DNA of 64,000 bases from Nocardia alba NBRC 108234 (GTDB lineage Bacteria; Actinomycetota; Actinomycetes; Mycobacteriales; Mycobacteriaceae), in assembly GCF_001612665.1 (NCBI RefSeq), contig NZ_BDAX01000008.1, positions 62,001-126,000 of the forward strand. The letters are read 5' to 3'. This document shows positions 17,783-27,186 of this stretch, piece after piece. Below the pieces are notes generated by a model. That model made no database searches. It had not been told where the DNA came from and was given only the letters and a program-made list of their open reading frames with translations. Within the stretch, counting starts at the first letter, position 1; each line of letters opens with the position of its first letter. The translations under genes were made by a program, and so were the position numbers.

Positions 17783-19024
17783 CTAGTCGAGGCCGAAGCC
17801 CGCGGTGGGGCCGATGACGATGATCGCGGGCGGCCGGATGCCCTCGTCCTTGACCCGGTCGGCGACGGTGGCGAGGTCGGCGCGCACCACCCGTTGCGTG
17901 CGCAGGGTGCCCTCCTGGATCACCGCGGCCGGGGTGTCGCCCGGACGTCCGCCTGCGAGCAGGGCCGCCGCGAACTTGTCGATCCGCTCGACCGCCATCA
18001 TCAGCACGATCGTGCCGCGCAGCTTGGCCAGCGCCGACCAATCGACGAGCGAATCGGGATGCTCGGGGGCCACGTGTCCGCTCACGACCACGAATTCGTG
18101 GGTCACTCCGCGATGGGTCACCGGGATGCCCGCCGCGCCGGGCACCGAGATCGGGCTCGTGACGCCGGGCACCACCGTCACCGGGATTCCGGCCTCGGTG
18201 CACGCCTCGAGTTCCTCGTAGCCGCGGCCGAACACGTACGGGTCGCCGCCCTTGAGCCGGACCACGAACTTGCCCGCTTTGAAGCCTTCGACCAGCGCGA
18301 GGTTGATCGCCTCCTGGGCCATCGACCGGCCGTACGGGATCTTCGCGGCGTCGATCACCTCCACGTGCGGCCCGAGTTCGGCCAGCAGTTCCGGCGGGGC
18401 GAGCCGGTCGGCGACGACCAGATCGGCGCGGGCCAGGAGCCTGCGACCACGCACTGTGATCAGATCGGGGTCACCGGGGCCGCCACCGACGAGCGCGACG
18501 CCGGGGGTCACCGGTTCCGAATCATCGGTCACCACACCGGATTGCAGCGCTTCGAGCAGCCCGTTGCGCACGGCGGCCGAGCGGCGGTGCGCGCCACCGG
18601 CGAGCACACCGAGGGAGAGCCCGTCGTAGCGGGCGGTCGCGGGCGTGACCGCGGTGCCGTCGCGCGCGATGTCGGCGCGGACGCAGAAGACGCGCTTGGC
18701 GGTGGCTTCGGCGACCACCGCGGCATTGGTCTCGGGTTCGTCGGTGCAGGCCATCGCGTACCAGGCGTCGTCGAGATCGCCGTCGGCGTAGGCGCGCAGT
18801 TCCACGGTGATCTGCCCCGCCGTGCCCATGCCCTCCACGGCCGGGGTAACCGCCCGGCTGATCACGTGCACATCCGCGCCCGCGGCCACGAGCAGCCCGA
18901 GCCGACGCTGGGCGACGGTCCCGCCGCCGACCACCACTACTCTGCGCCCACGCAGATCGAGCCCGACCAGGTAGTTCGGGTCGCCTTCGGGCGGGGTCGA
19001 TGCGGTGTCAACGGTGTTCGGCAC
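17783..19024 (-). CDS. cysG: Siroheme synthase: precorrin-2 dehydrogenase / uroporphyrinogen-III methyltransferase fusion
   Basis: 413 residues. The N-terminal Rossmann domain (1-150, VVVVGGGTVAQRRLGLLVAAGADV) is the precorrin-2 dehydrogenase/ferrochelatase part; the C-terminal tetrapyrrole methylase (about 160-405, ALVGGGPGDPDLITVRG and VVRLKGGDPYVFGRG) is SAM-dependent uroporphyrinogen-III C-methyltransferase. The product precorrin-2 feeds siroheme (for nitrite/sulfite reductase) and cobalamin. Start GTG 19024, with TAGGCT 8 bases upstream and no Shine-Dalgarno (leaderless). About 50 bp upstream of efpA on the same strand. Confidence 0.94.
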   Translation of the reverse strand: MPNTVDTASTPPEGDPNYLVGLDLRGRRVVVVGGGTVAQRRLGLLVAAGADVHVISRAVTPAVEGMGTAGQITVELRAYADGDLDDAWYAMACTDEPETNAAVVAEATAKRVFCVRADIARDGTAVTPATARYDGLSLGVLAGGAHRRSAAVRNGLLEALQSGVVTDDSEPVTPGVALVGGGPGDPDLITVRGRRLLARADLVVADRLAPPELLAELGPHVEVIDAAKIPYGRSMAQEAINLALVEGFKAGKFVVRLKGGDPYVFGRGYEELEACTEAGIPVTVVPGVTSPISVPGAAGIPVTHRGVTHEFVVVSGHVAPEHPDSLVDWSALAKLRGTIVLMMAVERIDKFAAALLAGGRPGDTPAAVIQEGTLRTQRVVRADLATVADRVKDEGIRPPAIIVIGPTAGFGLD

Positions 19025-19132
19025 AGTGTCCGAGCCTAGTTCCTGGCTCGGTGGGGCCCGAACGCACCCGCCGACAGGCTCATTTCCGTGCCTCGCGTTG
19101 CCGACCGGGCGAGCAGGCAGGACAGTGGAGTC

Positions 19133-19600
19133 ATGACCCAGCCGGACGCACTCCTGGACGTGGCATACGACGAAGCCCTGCGTGGACTGGCCGAGGGCGG
19201 TGTTCCCATCGGCGCGGCCCTGTTCGACGTCGACGGCGCCCTGCTCGGACGCGGCCACAATCGCCGCGTCCAGAACGACGATCCGAGCGTGCACGCCGAA
19301 ACCGACGCCTTTCGCGCGGCGGGCCGCCGCCGCGACTACCGACCGACGATCATGGTCACCACCCTGTCCCCGTGCTGGTATTGCAGCGGTCTGGTGCGCC
19401 AGTTCGGGATCGGCACCGTGATCATCGGCGAGGCACAGACCTTCCACGGCGGCCACGATTGGCTGGCCGAACACGGTGTGAAGGTGCTCGTGCTGGACGA
19501 TCCACGCTGCGTGTCACTGATGACCGACTTCATCGCCGAGCGCCCCGACCTGTGGTTCGAGGACATCGGCGTCGCGCCGACGAAGCAGACACCCGCGTGA
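19133..19600 (+). CDS. Nucleoside/cytosine deaminase family zinc enzyme
   Basis: 155 residues of the cytidine-deaminase-like zinc fold. Zinc and catalytic residues are visible: HAE (His54, Glu56) and SPCWYC (Cys81, Cys84). Similar enzymes deaminate cytosine, guanine or isocytosine-type bases; the aligned spacing is nearer to the free-base/guanine deaminase-cytosine deaminase group than to tRNA deaminase TadA, but the substrate is not certain. Start ATG 19133 has GTGGAG upstream. Divergent from cysG. Confidence 0.88.
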   Translation: MTQPDALLDVAYDEALRGLAEGGVPIGAALFDVDGALLGRGHNRRVQNDDPSVHAETDAFRAAGRRRDYRPTIMVTTLSPCWYCSGLVRQFGIGTVIIGEAQTFHGGHDWLAEHGVKVLVLDDPRCVSLMTDFIAERPDLWFEDIGVAPTKQTPA

Positions 19601-19726
19601 GCGTCGCGCCTCGCTCCTCCTCGACCTTCGCATTGTCAACCCTGAGTCCTACTCAGCGATGCCGCTCTTACTTTCTCGCCGCCGGTCCGGTACCCAGAAG
19701 TGACACACGTTACAGTTTTGTCGACA

Positions 19727-19736
19727 GGGGTACCCC
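19727..19736. promoter_or_regulatory. 10-bp palindrome directly upstream of phosphotransferase gene
   Basis: GGGGTACCCC is a perfect palindrome four bases before the ATG at 19741, inside an AT-richer stretch (about 19700-19726). It could mask or overlap the ribosome-binding site (AGGGG); no operator is known to match it. Low confidence. Confidence 0.3.
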
Positions 19737-19740
19737 ATAG

Positions 19741-20865
19741 ATGTCCGATGACCAGGATCCAGCCGCTCAGATGTCGCTCACCGTCAGTGAGCGCGATCTG
19801 GACGAGCTCGCCGGGAAGCTGGCGCGCTGGCTGACCGACAAGGTCGGCGCCGACGTGACGGTCAGCAACCTGGACAAACCGTCCACCGGCGGCATGTCGA
19901 GCACCACCATCCTGTTCGACGCCGAATGGTCGGCCGACGGTAGCGCCGAGCAAGGGTCCTTCGTCATCCGGATGGCGCCGGAGGACAGCTCCTTCCCGGT
20001 ATTCGAGTCCTACGACCTCGCGATGCAGTACCAGGTGATGACCGGTGTCGCCGCGGCCTCCGACGTCGCCGTGCCGCCGCTGCGCTGGCTCGAACTCGAC
20101 GATTCCGTGTTCGGTTCCCCTTTCCTCGTGATGGAACGAGTCGAAGGCCGGGCGCCGTCGGACAACCCGCCGTACGTGTTCTTCGGCTGGCTGTTCGACG
20201 CCACCGTCGCCGAGCGCGCACTGGTCGCGGACGCGACGGTCGAGGTGATCGCTCAGGTGCACGCCATCGACAGGGTGGCCGAGCGCTTCCCGCTGCTCGA
20301 CGGTGCGGGCACCGCGCTGCGCAGGCATTTCGAGGACCAGCGCGCCTGGTACCGGTGGGCACTGACCGACCACGGCGTCGAAGTGCCGCTCATCGAGCGG
20401 ACTTTCGACTGGCTCGAGGCCCACTGGCCCACCGATCCCGGTCCCGAGGTGCTGAACTGGGGCGACGCCCGCCCGGGCAACATCCTCTTCGACGGGTTCA
20501 CCCCGGCGGCGGTACTGGACTGGGAGATGGCGACCATCGCGCCGCGCGAACTCGATCTGGGCTGGATCATCTTCATCCACCGGTTCTTCCAGGACATCGC
20601 CACCCGCTTCGACCAGCCGGGTCTCGTCGACTTCCTGCGCCGCGACGCGGTAGTGGCGAAATACGAAGAGCTGACCGAACATTCGGTGCGCGATCTGGAC
20701 TTCTACATCGTCTACGCCGCGCTACGGCACGCCATCGTGATGGCCAGGATCAAGTGCCGGATGATCCACTTCGGCGAGGACACCGTGCCCGCCGAACTCG
20801 ACGACTACGTGATGCACCGTCTCAGCCTCGAGGCGTTGCTCGACGGCACCTACGAATGGGACTGA
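19741..20865 (+). CDS. Aminoglycoside-phosphotransferase-like kinase family protein
   Basis: 374 residues of the APH/choline-kinase fold. The catalytic loop reads LNWGDARPGNILFD (about residue 238-251; the usual HGDxxxxN has Trp-Gly-Asp here) and the metal motif is AVLDWEM (about 256-262). The N-terminal lobe binds ATP (SSTTILFDAEW, FVIRMAP). Actinobacterial relatives are often encoded with acyl-CoA or steroid-catabolic genes, with unknown substrates. It overlaps the next gene by 10 bp, so the two are co-translated. Confidence 0.82.
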   Translation: MSDDQDPAAQMSLTVSERDLDELAGKLARWLTDKVGADVTVSNLDKPSTGGMSSTTILFDAEWSADGSAEQGSFVIRMAPEDSSFPVFESYDLAMQYQVMTGVAAASDVAVPPLRWLELDDSVFGSPFLVMERVEGRAPSDNPPYVFFGWLFDATVAERALVADATVEVIAQVHAIDRVAERFPLLDGAGTALRRHFEDQRAWYRWALTDHGVEVPLIERTFDWLEAHWPTDPGPEVLNWGDARPGNILFDGFTPAAVLDWEMATIAPRELDLGWIIFIHRFFQDIATRFDQPGLVDFLRRDAVVAKYEELTEHSVRDLDFYIVYAALRHAIVMARIKCRMIHFGEDTVPAELDDYVMHRLSLEALLDGTYEWD

Positions 20866-21971
20866 CTGTGCGCGCCATCATGCCCGTCCCCCTGGACGAG
20901 TACCCGATCCACCAGACCCCGCTGTCGCTGGCCAGGGTCGCCACTAGCGACCGCAACTTCTACGACCGCTACTACTTCAACGCCTTCGACCCGGCCGGTG
21001 ACGCGATGCTGATCACCGGGTTCGGCGTGTACCCCAACCTCGGCGTGGTCGACGCGTTCGCGACGGTGCGCCACGGCGACGCCCAGCGCAGCGTGCGCTT
21101 CTCCGACGCGCTCACCTCGCGCGATCTGACCACCGCCGTCGGCGGCTACCGGATCGAGGTGATCGAGCCGCTGCAGAAGCTCCGAGTGGTCTGCGAGCAC
21201 GACGATCTCGGCTTCGATCTGACCTGGACCGGCGCGCAGCCCGCCGTGCAGGAGCAGCCGCATCTGATCCTGTCCGGCACCAAACCGATGATCGAGGCCT
21301 CGCGTTTCGCCCAATCGGGTTCGTGGGAGGGCACTCTCGCGGTCGACGGCATCGACTACCGAGTCGATCCGGCGGCATGGACCGGCAGCCGCGACCGGTC
21401 CTGGGGCATCCGGCCCTCCGGCGAACCGGAACCCGCGGGCAGGCCGACCGGCATGGACGGTTTCTGGTGGCTGTACGCGCCGCTGCGGTTCCGGGACTTC
21501 TCGATCGTGGTGATCGTGCAGGAGGAGCCCGACGGCAACCGCACCCTCAACAACGCGGTGCGGATCTGGAACGACGGCCGCAAGGAACAACTGGGCTGGC
21601 CCCGCATGCACTGGACCTACGAGTCCGGCACTCGGCACCCGAAGTCGGTGCGCCTGGACATGACCACCCCCGACGGGAAGCCGCTCGAGGTCGAGATCGA
21701 GTCGCGCCCGGGAATCGCGCTGCACGTGGGCTGCGGTTACGGCGCCGATCCCGACTGGACCCACGGCCGCTGGATGGGCGAGAACTGGTCGCTGTCGAGC
21801 GCCTACGACCTCACCGACCCCGCGATCGAGGGCCGCACGCCCTACGGCGTGATCGACCACATCGGCTACGCCCGCTGCGGTGATCTCGAGGGCTGGGGCC
21901 TGTTCGAACACGCCTCCATGGGCCGCCACGACCCCACAGGTTTCGCCGATTGGTCCTCCGTCGCACCTTGA
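20856..21971 (+). CDS. Conserved hypothetical protein coupled to the phosphotransferase
   Basis: 371 residues with no signal peptide or membrane segment. Beta-rich with many aromatic residues (DRNFYDRYYFNAF, GMDGFWWLYAPLRFRDF, GCGYGADPDWTHGRWMG) and resembling hydroxyneurosporene-synthase/CrtC-like or lipocalin-type beta folds seen in actinobacterial DUF proteins; this comparison is weak. Start at ATG 20856 overlaps the kinase stop by 10 bp; ATG 20880 is an alternative. Probably acts on the same substrate as the kinase (inference). Followed by a strong hairpin region. Confidence 0.7.
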   Translation: MGLTVRAIMPVPLDEYPIHQTPLSLARVATSDRNFYDRYYFNAFDPAGDAMLITGFGVYPNLGVVDAFATVRHGDAQRSVRFSDALTSRDLTTAVGGYRIEVIEPLQKLRVVCEHDDLGFDLTWTGAQPAVQEQPHLILSGTKPMIEASRFAQSGSWEGTLAVDGIDYRVDPAAWTGSRDRSWGIRPSGEPEPAGRPTGMDGFWWLYAPLRFRDFSIVVIVQEEPDGNRTLNNAVRIWNDGRKEQLGWPRMHWTYESGTRHPKSVRLDMTTPDGKPLEVEIESRPGIALHVGCGYGADPDWTHGRWMGENWSLSSAYDLTDPAIEGRTPYGVIDHIGYARCGDLEGWGLFEHASMGRHDPTGFADWSSVAP

Positions 21972-21998
21972 CGGACCTCTCGCGCGAGAGAAAAAGGC

Positions 21999-22026
21999 GC
22001 CGCCGCGACAACGAGGTCGCGGCGGC
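21999..22026 (-). terminator. Intrinsic terminator of the cob operon
   Basis: Perfect 11-bp stem GCCGCCGCGAC / GTCGCGGCGGC with a 6-base loop. On the minus strand the hairpin is followed by CCTTTTTCTC, a true U-tract, just after the cobE stop. A 14-bp palindrome CTCTCGCGCGAGAG (21978-21991) adjoins it and may serve the convergent gene. Confidence 0.82.
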
Positions 22027-22040
22027 TCCGACTCTCCTCC

Positions 22041-22442
22041 TCACAAGGCCGTGGCCACCACGACACCTTCCAGAACTGTTCTGTCACAGACGAGTTCGCC
22101 GTGACCTGCCAGCAGGGCCGCGGCTTCGGCGACACTGGGAGTACCGACCGCCGCTGATGCGTGGTCCGAACGGTGTCGCACGTCGACATCGGCCAATCGC
22201 GCGGCGGTGAAGGCCACCACGGGCACGCCCAGGGTCGCCGCGGCGGCCAGGACACCCGGTTCGATCGCACGTCGATCGAGGGTCGCCAAGCAACGGATGG
22301 TGTTGTCGCCGACCACCGCCCGCACCGCGCGGACAATTCGCCCCGCATCGGTTCCCGGCCGGACGCCGATGCCGACGGCCAGCGCCGAACCCGGCCCGAG
22401 GTCGCCGGTCGCCGGTTGTCGCCCGCCGCCGGAAGTCGTCAT
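22041..22442 (-). CDS. cobE: CobE / CbiG C-terminal-like cobalamin biosynthesis protein
   Basis: 133-residue single domain resembling the C-terminal domain of CbiG (LAVGIGVRPGTDAGRIVRAVRAV, IEPGVLAAAATLGVPVVAFTA), as in stand-alone CobE proteins of the aerobic cobalamin pathway. It lies 16 bp downstream of cobB in the operon chelatase-cobO-cobB-cobE. CobE's biochemical step is poorly defined. It ends at the U-tract terminator. Confidence 0.8.
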   Translation of the reverse strand: MTTSGGGRQPATGDLGPGSALAVGIGVRPGTDAGRIVRAVRAVVGDNTIRCLATLDRRAIEPGVLAAAATLGVPVVAFTAARLADVDVRHRSDHASAAVGTPSVAEAAALLAGHGELVCDRTVLEGVVVATAL

Positions 22443-22458
22443 GTGCCGCTGCGGTCCA

Positions 22459-23973
22459 TCAGTGGTCGAATCGTCGTGCGGCGGTGACGAACCGGGCGAC
22501 CGCGTCGGGATTACCCGCCGGATGGGTGTGCAGGTAGGAGGCGTGCACCTGGCGGATCACCGCGCCTTCGGACACCGAACCCGTTGTCCGCCAACCCCAT
22601 GCGGCGTTCTCCGCGCCGGTGCGGACCACCCGGGTGCGGTGGAATTCGTGACCGCGCACCCGCGCACCCGCGCGCCACAGCGCCGAATCGTGCAGGGCTA
22701 CGGCGTCGCGGTAGCCCAGCGTCAGACGCGGGCCGAATTCAGCGTCGGCGTCGATGACCCCCGCCATCGGGTGGCCGTCGAGCGAGCGGGTGAGATAGAG
22801 CAGCCCCGCGCATTCGGCGTGGATCGGCAGGCCGCGCGAGGCGCCGTCGGCCACTGCGGTCCGTAGGCGCTCGTTGGCCGAGAGCTCCCCCGCGTGTTCC
22901 TCCGGGAAGCCGCCGGGAAGAACCAATCCCGCTGTGCCGACGGGAAGTTCATCGGTCAGCGGATCGAAAACGACCACTCGGGCGCCGGCCGCGGCCAGGA
23001 GTTCCCGATGCTCGGCGTAGCCGAACGTGAAGGCCGGACCGCCCGCCATCGCGATCAATGGATCCCTGCCCGGGATCACCCCGGACCCCGCGACCGAGGA
23101 CACATCAACGGGAGCGACCGAGGTCGGCTGCTGGTGGTGGGTCGGCACAGCATCCGTCGTCCGCGTACCGTCCGAGCTTCCGGCGCCCTCGAAATCTGTT
23201 CCACCCGTGCCGTGTTCGGCGGCGGCGGCCAGTTCGACGTCCGGATCCCACGCGGCACCGAGTACCGACCCGCCCGCCAGCCCCACGATCGCGCGCAGGT
23301 CCACGTGTGCCGCGACGAGTTCGGTCATGGCGTCGACGGCGGCGGTCGCGGCGGCGCCGTGTTCGACGGCGGGAATGAGACCGAGATGACGGGAGGGAAC
23401 TTCCAGTTCGGCCATGCGGGGCAGCGCGCCGAGGACGGGCAGGCCGACGCGGTCGCAGGCCGCGCGCAGGACCTGTTCGTGGCGTTCACTGCCGACCCGA
23501 TTGAGGATCACACCGCCGAGGCGGACCGAGGAGTCGTAGGTGGCGAAACCGTGGAGCAACGCCGCGAGACTCTGGGAATGACCGCGGGCATCGACCACCA
23601 GCACCACCGGCGCCCCGAGCAGCCCGGCCACCTGGGCGGTGGAACCCTCGGCGATCGCCTCGCCCCGGTTCTCGTCGATCCGGCCGTCGAACAGGCCCAT
23701 CACGCCCTCGACGATGGCGATATCGCAGCCCCGCGCGCCGTGCTGATACAGCGGCACCACCCGATCCTCGCCGACGAGCACGGGATCCAGATTGCGCCCC
23801 GGCCGCCCGGCCGCGAGTCCGTGATAGCCGGGATCGATGTAATCGGGCCCCACTTTGAACGGCGCCACTCGATGACCGGCACGCCGCAGCGCACCGATCA
23901 GCCCGGTGGCCAACGTGGTCTTCCCACTGCCCGACGCCGGGGCCGCGATCACCACCGCGGGTGCGCTCATCAC
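22459..23973 (-). CDS. cobB: Cobyrinate / hydrogenobyrinate a,c-diamide synthase
   Basis: Amidates the a and c carboxylates of the corrin ring with glutamine and ATP. The 504 residues have an N-terminal DTB-synthetase-like P-loop domain (APASGSGKTTLATG near residue 10) and a C-terminal glutamine amidotransferase domain with nucleophile in HAECAGLLYL. Between them is an unusually long Gly/Ser/Thr-rich linker (about residues 265-320), making the protein longer than the usual 430-460. It lies between cobO and cobE with short spacers. Confidence 0.93.
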   Translation of the reverse strand: MMSAPAVVIAAPASGSGKTTLATGLIGALRRAGHRVAPFKVGPDYIDPGYHGLAAGRPGRNLDPVLVGEDRVVPLYQHGARGCDIAIVEGVMGLFDGRIDENRGEAIAEGSTAQVAGLLGAPVVLVVDARGHSQSLAALLHGFATYDSSVRLGGVILNRVGSERHEQVLRAACDRVGLPVLGALPRMAELEVPSRHLGLIPAVEHGAAATAAVDAMTELVAAHVDLRAIVGLAGGSVLGAAWDPDVELAAAAEHGTGGTDFEGAGSSDGTRTTDAVPTHHQQPTSVAPVDVSSVAGSGVIPGRDPLIAMAGGPAFTFGYAEHRELLAAAGARVVVFDPLTDELPVGTAGLVLPGGFPEEHAGELSANERLRTAVADGASRGLPIHAECAGLLYLTRSLDGHPMAGVIDADAEFGPRLTLGYRDAVALHDSALWRAGARVRGHEFHRTRVVRTGAENAAWGWRTTGSVSEGAVIRQVHASYLHTHPAGNPDAVARFVTAARRFDH

Positions 23974-24004
23974 CGACCACCCTCGGTCCGGGCGGGCAGC
24001 GCCG

Positions 24005-24619
24005 TCACCATTCGATACCGCGCTGTCCCTTTCGGCCCGCGTCCATGGGGTGCTTGACTTTGGTCATCTCGGTGACGAGATCGGCAGCCTCGATCAGGGC
24101 CGGGGGCGCGTCGCGGCCGGTGATGACCACGTGCTGGTTGCCGGGGCGATGGGTGAGGGTGTCGACGACCTCGTCGATGTCGACCCAGCCCCATTTGAGG
24201 GGGTAGGTGAACTCGTCGAGGACGTAGAAGCGGTGCTGTTCGGCGGCGAGGCGGCGGGAGATCTCCTGCCATCCGGACAGGGCGGCGGCCGCGTGGTCCT
24301 CGTCGGTGCCGTGCTTGCGGGTCCAGGACCAGCCTTCGCCCATCTTGTGCCACTCGACCGCGCCGCCGACGCCGGTCTCCTCGTGCAGAGTGGCCAGGGT
24401 CCGGAAAGCGGCTTCCTCGCCGACCTTCCACTTCGCGCTCTTCACGAACTGGAACACCGCCACGTCGAAGCCCTGGTTCCAGGCCCGCAGCGCCATCCCG
24501 AACGCCGCGGTGGACTTGCCCTTGCCCGGGCCGGTGTGCACGGCGAGCACCGGCTGATTGCGCCGCTGCCGGGTGGTCAGACCGTCCTCGGGGACGCTCT
24601 CCGGAACACCTTTGGGCAC
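24005..24619 (-). CDS. cobO: Cob(I)yrinic acid a,c-diamide adenosyltransferase
   Basis: Transfers the adenosyl group of ATP to cobalt in corrinoids. The 204 residues carry the P-loop HTGPGKGKSTAAFGMALRA, FQFVKSAKW, and the RFYVLDEFTYPLKWGW segment typical of CobO/CobA-type enzymes. Start GTG 24619 has AGGAG seven bases upstream, preferred over a longer frame from 24700. It is about 30 bp upstream of cobB. Confidence 0.95.
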   Translation of the reverse strand: MPKGVPESVPEDGLTTRQRRNQPVLAVHTGPGKGKSTAAFGMALRAWNQGFDVAVFQFVKSAKWKVGEEAAFRTLATLHEETGVGGAVEWHKMGEGWSWTRKHGTDEDHAAAALSGWQEISRRLAAEQHRFYVLDEFTYPLKWGWVDIDEVVDTLTHRPGNQHVVITGRDAPPALIEAADLVTEMTKVKHPMDAGRKGQRGIEW

Positions 24620-24898
24620 AGCAACTCCTCTTCTCGACGCACTCGGTGCGCGGTTCTTCGCGACCTCACGATGGGGTCGGTCGCATGCCCGGCTCCGCAA
24701 CCGGTACGGCCATCTGCCGTCCGTGCCGATTCCTCACCATTTGTATCAGGGCGCGGCCGGGGCACTCACACGGCTAGACACCCACCTCGCCGCGCGCCAC
24801 GATCCGCCCGTGTGCCGGTGGCGAGGCCGCCGGGCGGCATCGGTCTTCACCCGGGGCCGCCGACCGCGGCCCCAGGTCCGCCCTCGACGCGAGGCGGC
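24620..24898 (-). other. 279-bp intergenic region upstream of cobO
   Basis: Separates the chelatase gene from cobO on the minus strand. An extended -10-like TGATACAAAT is present (about 24739-24748, minus strand), so a promoter for cobO-cobB-cobE is plausible. A cobalamin riboswitch was looked for; an AAGACC...GCC stretch recalls part of the B12 box but the required upstream elements and order are absent, so none is called. Confidence 0.35.
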
Positions 24899-27058
24899 TT
24901 ACGCCGCGCGCGCGGGCGAACCGGTGGCGCGGACAACCTCGGCCACCGTCTCGCCGGTCAATTCGTGCAGGCGCAGACACCGGGCGCGCAGGTCACGGGC
25001 CAGTTCGGCGGCGAGGCCGAGCCGGACCATGCCGCGTTCGCAGTCGATGACCATCGCGGTGTGGCCTTCGGCGGCCAGCAGCCTGGCGGCGGTGCGGGCA
25101 CGTGGGAGGGGGTCGGTGCCGCCGGTGGCGCGGCCGTCGGTGAGCAACACGAGCATCGGGCGGCGACGGGGATCTCGGACGTGTTCGCGGGCGATCACCT
25201 CGCGGGCTTTCAGCAGTCCCGCCGCCAGTGGCGTCTTGCCGCCGGTGCGCATCCCGGCCAAGCGGCGAACGGCGATGTCCACCGACGAGGTGGGCGGCAG
25301 CACCAGTTCCGCTGCACTGCCCCGGACACTGATCACCGCGACCTTGTCGCGGCGCTGATAGGCGTCGCGCAGCAGGGTCACGATGGCGCCGGTCACGGCG
25401 GTGAGGCGGTCACGGGCAGCCATCGAGCCGGACGCGTCGACGACGAAAACGACCAGATTGCCCTCTCTGCCTTCGCGATACGCGCCGCGCAGGTCTTCGC
25501 TCGCCAGCGCGAGTGGGCCGCTGAACCTGCCACGTTCGAACTGCTTCGGCGCGGCGGCGAAGACCGTGCCGAGCAGGTGCAGGCCGGTCGAGGGGTCGAG
25601 GTCGGGGCGCACAGTCCGGCCGGTTCGGGTCCTGGCTCGCGAACGGCGACCGGGTGCGCCTTCGCCGATGCCGGGGACCTCCCAGCGCGGTGCGGGCTTG
25701 GCGGCCGAAGTCGGTGTGCCCGACAGCTTTTCGGGCCCCGGCTGCGAACTGTGGCCCTGATCGGAGCTGTCCGAGCGGTCGCCGCCGGACCCGCCGGGTC
25801 CACCGTTGTCAGGTCCGCCGTCGGGTCCTCGATCGTCCGGGCCACCACCGTCGGGGCCCCCATCGTCGTCGGGGCCATCCTCGGGATCGATTCCGTCCGA
25901 ACCGTTTTCGCGACCGTTGCCCCGGGACCGCTCGTCATCGAAGCCACCGGGTTCGACACCGTCCGGGCGAGTGGGGTCACCACCGTCAGCGTCGAGCTCG
26001 TCCCGACGAGCGGACTCCGGCTCACCCGAACCGTCGAATCGCTCATCCTCCGAGGCCTTGTCGACTTCGGCGGCCGCGGCGTCCATCGCCTCGTCGAGTT
26101 GCTGCTCACTGATCCCTGGCTCGTCGAACGGATCGCGCCGTCGACGGTGCGGCAGCGCGAGTTCCGCGGCGACGCGCACGTCGTCCTCGGTGACCCGATC
26201 CCGCCCGCGCCACGCGGCGTGCGCGGTCGCGGTGCGGGCCACCACGAGGTCGGCGCGCATCCCGTCGACATCGAACGAGGCGCACAGTGCCGCGATCCGG
26301 CGCAGCTCCGCATTGTCGAGCGCGACGTCGGGCAACCGGTCGCGCGCGGTCAGGATGCGTTCGGCCACCACCTGATCGGCGTCGACGTAGCGGGCGGCGA
26401 ACGCGGCCGGGTCGGCCTCGTAGTCGAGACGGCGGCGCACCACCGCCATCCGCACGTCGACCTCGCGTGAGGCCGCCACATCGACCGTGAGCCCGAACCG
26501 GTCGAGCAGCTGCGGGCGCAGCTCTCCCTCTTCGGGATTCATCGTGCCGACCAGTACGAACCGCGCCGGATGCGAGTGCGAGACACCGTCGCGCTCGACG
26601 TGCACGCGCCCCATCGCGGCCGCGTCGAGCAGCACGTCCACCAGGTGGTCGTGTAGCAGGTTCACCTCGTCCACGTAGAGCACGCCGTGATGGGCCGCGG
26701 CCAGCAGCCCGGGGCGGAACGCCTGTTCCCCGTCGCGCAGCACCCGCTCGAGATCGAGCGAGCCGACGACCCGGTCCTCGGTGGCGCCCACCGGCAACTC
26801 CACCAGCCGCGCGGGCCGCGCTCCGGTCTCGTCGACCACGGGCGGCAGCAACTGCGCCAGCGCGCGCACCACGGTCGACTTCGCCGTGCCCTTCTCACCA
26901 CGCACCAGCACCCCGCCGATCCCGGGGTGCACGGCCGACAAGATCAACGCCAGCTGCAGCCGCTCCTGCCCCACCACAGCGGAGAACGGGAACCCCGCCT
27001 CACCCGCCACACGCGCGGCGGTATGCGGACCAGCGGCAACATCAGCAAAACCAGGCAC
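24899..27058 (-). CDS. Magnesium/cobalt-chelatase subunit I/D fusion (AAA+ plus VWA)
   Basis: 719 residues. The AAA+ domain (1-310) has Walker [10 protein letters not shown] (54-62) and [15 protein letters not shown] as Walker B; a long acidic Gly/Asp/Glu-rich linker (about 330-460) follows; the C-terminal VWA domain has the MIDAS motif [10 protein letters not shown] (about 541) and [10 protein letters not shown]. This is a ChlI-ChlD fusion, expected to drive metal insertion by a CobN-type subunit, which is not in the window. The position upstream of cobO-cobB matches mycobacterial Rv2850c. Start GTG 27058, TAGAGT six bases upstream (leaderless). Confidence 0.88.
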   Translation of the reverse strand: MPGFADVAAGPHTAARVAGEAGFPFSAVVGQERLQLALILSAVHPGIGGVLVRGEKGTAKSTVVRALAQLLPPVVDETGARPARLVELPVGATEDRVVGSLDLERVLRDGEQAFRPGLLAAAHHGVLYVDEVNLLHDHLVDVLLDAAAMGRVHVERDGVSHSHPARFVLVGTMNPEEGELRPQLLDRFGLTVDVAASREVDVRMAVVRRRLDYEADPAAFAARYVDADQVVAERILTARDRLPDVALDNAELRRIAALCASFDVDGMRADLVVARTATAHAAWRGRDRVTEDDVRVAAELALPHRRRRDPFDEPGISEQQLDEAMDAAAAEVDKASEDERFDGSGEPESARRDELDADGGDPTRPDGVEPGGFDDERSRGNGRENGSDGIDPEDGPDDDGGPDGGGPDDRGPDGGPDNGGPGGSGGDRSDSSDQGHSSQPGPEKLSGTPTSAAKPAPRWEVPGIGEGAPGRRSRARTRTGRTVRPDLDPSTGLHLLGTVFAAAPKQFERGRFSGPLALASEDLRGAYREGREGNLVVFVVDASGSMAARDRLTAVTGAIVTLLRDAYQRRDKVAVISVRGSAAELVLPPTSSVDIAVRRLAGMRTGGKTPLAAGLLKAREVIAREHVRDPRRRPMLVLLTDGRATGGTDPLPRARTAARLLAAEGHTAMVIDCERGMVRLGLAAELARDLRARCLRLHELTGETVAEVVRATGSPARAA

Positions 27059-27186
27059 GCCCCAACTCTATGCGCGCGGCGATCTCGGCAGCCCCCCGGG
27101 CATCGAAGGGCCGGGGAGCCGACGCCCGACGCCACCGTCGACCTGCTCGAACCGGCGAAAAACCGAGGGTGCCGCGGTGACCTGCG

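Noticed and set aside
21978..21991. CTCTCGCGCGAGAG palindrome as an operator
   Set aside because: It adjoins a U-tract terminator between convergent genes, so a termination role is more likely than operator function.
24620..24898. Possible cobalamin riboswitch upstream of cobO
   Set aside because: An AAGACC...GCC segment recalls part of a B12 box, but the other conserved elements and their order are missing on the minus strand.
23906..26470. 854-codon frame on the plus strand over cobO and chelatase genes
   Set aside because: Runs across several well-supported minus-strand genes; composition is that of a shadow frame.
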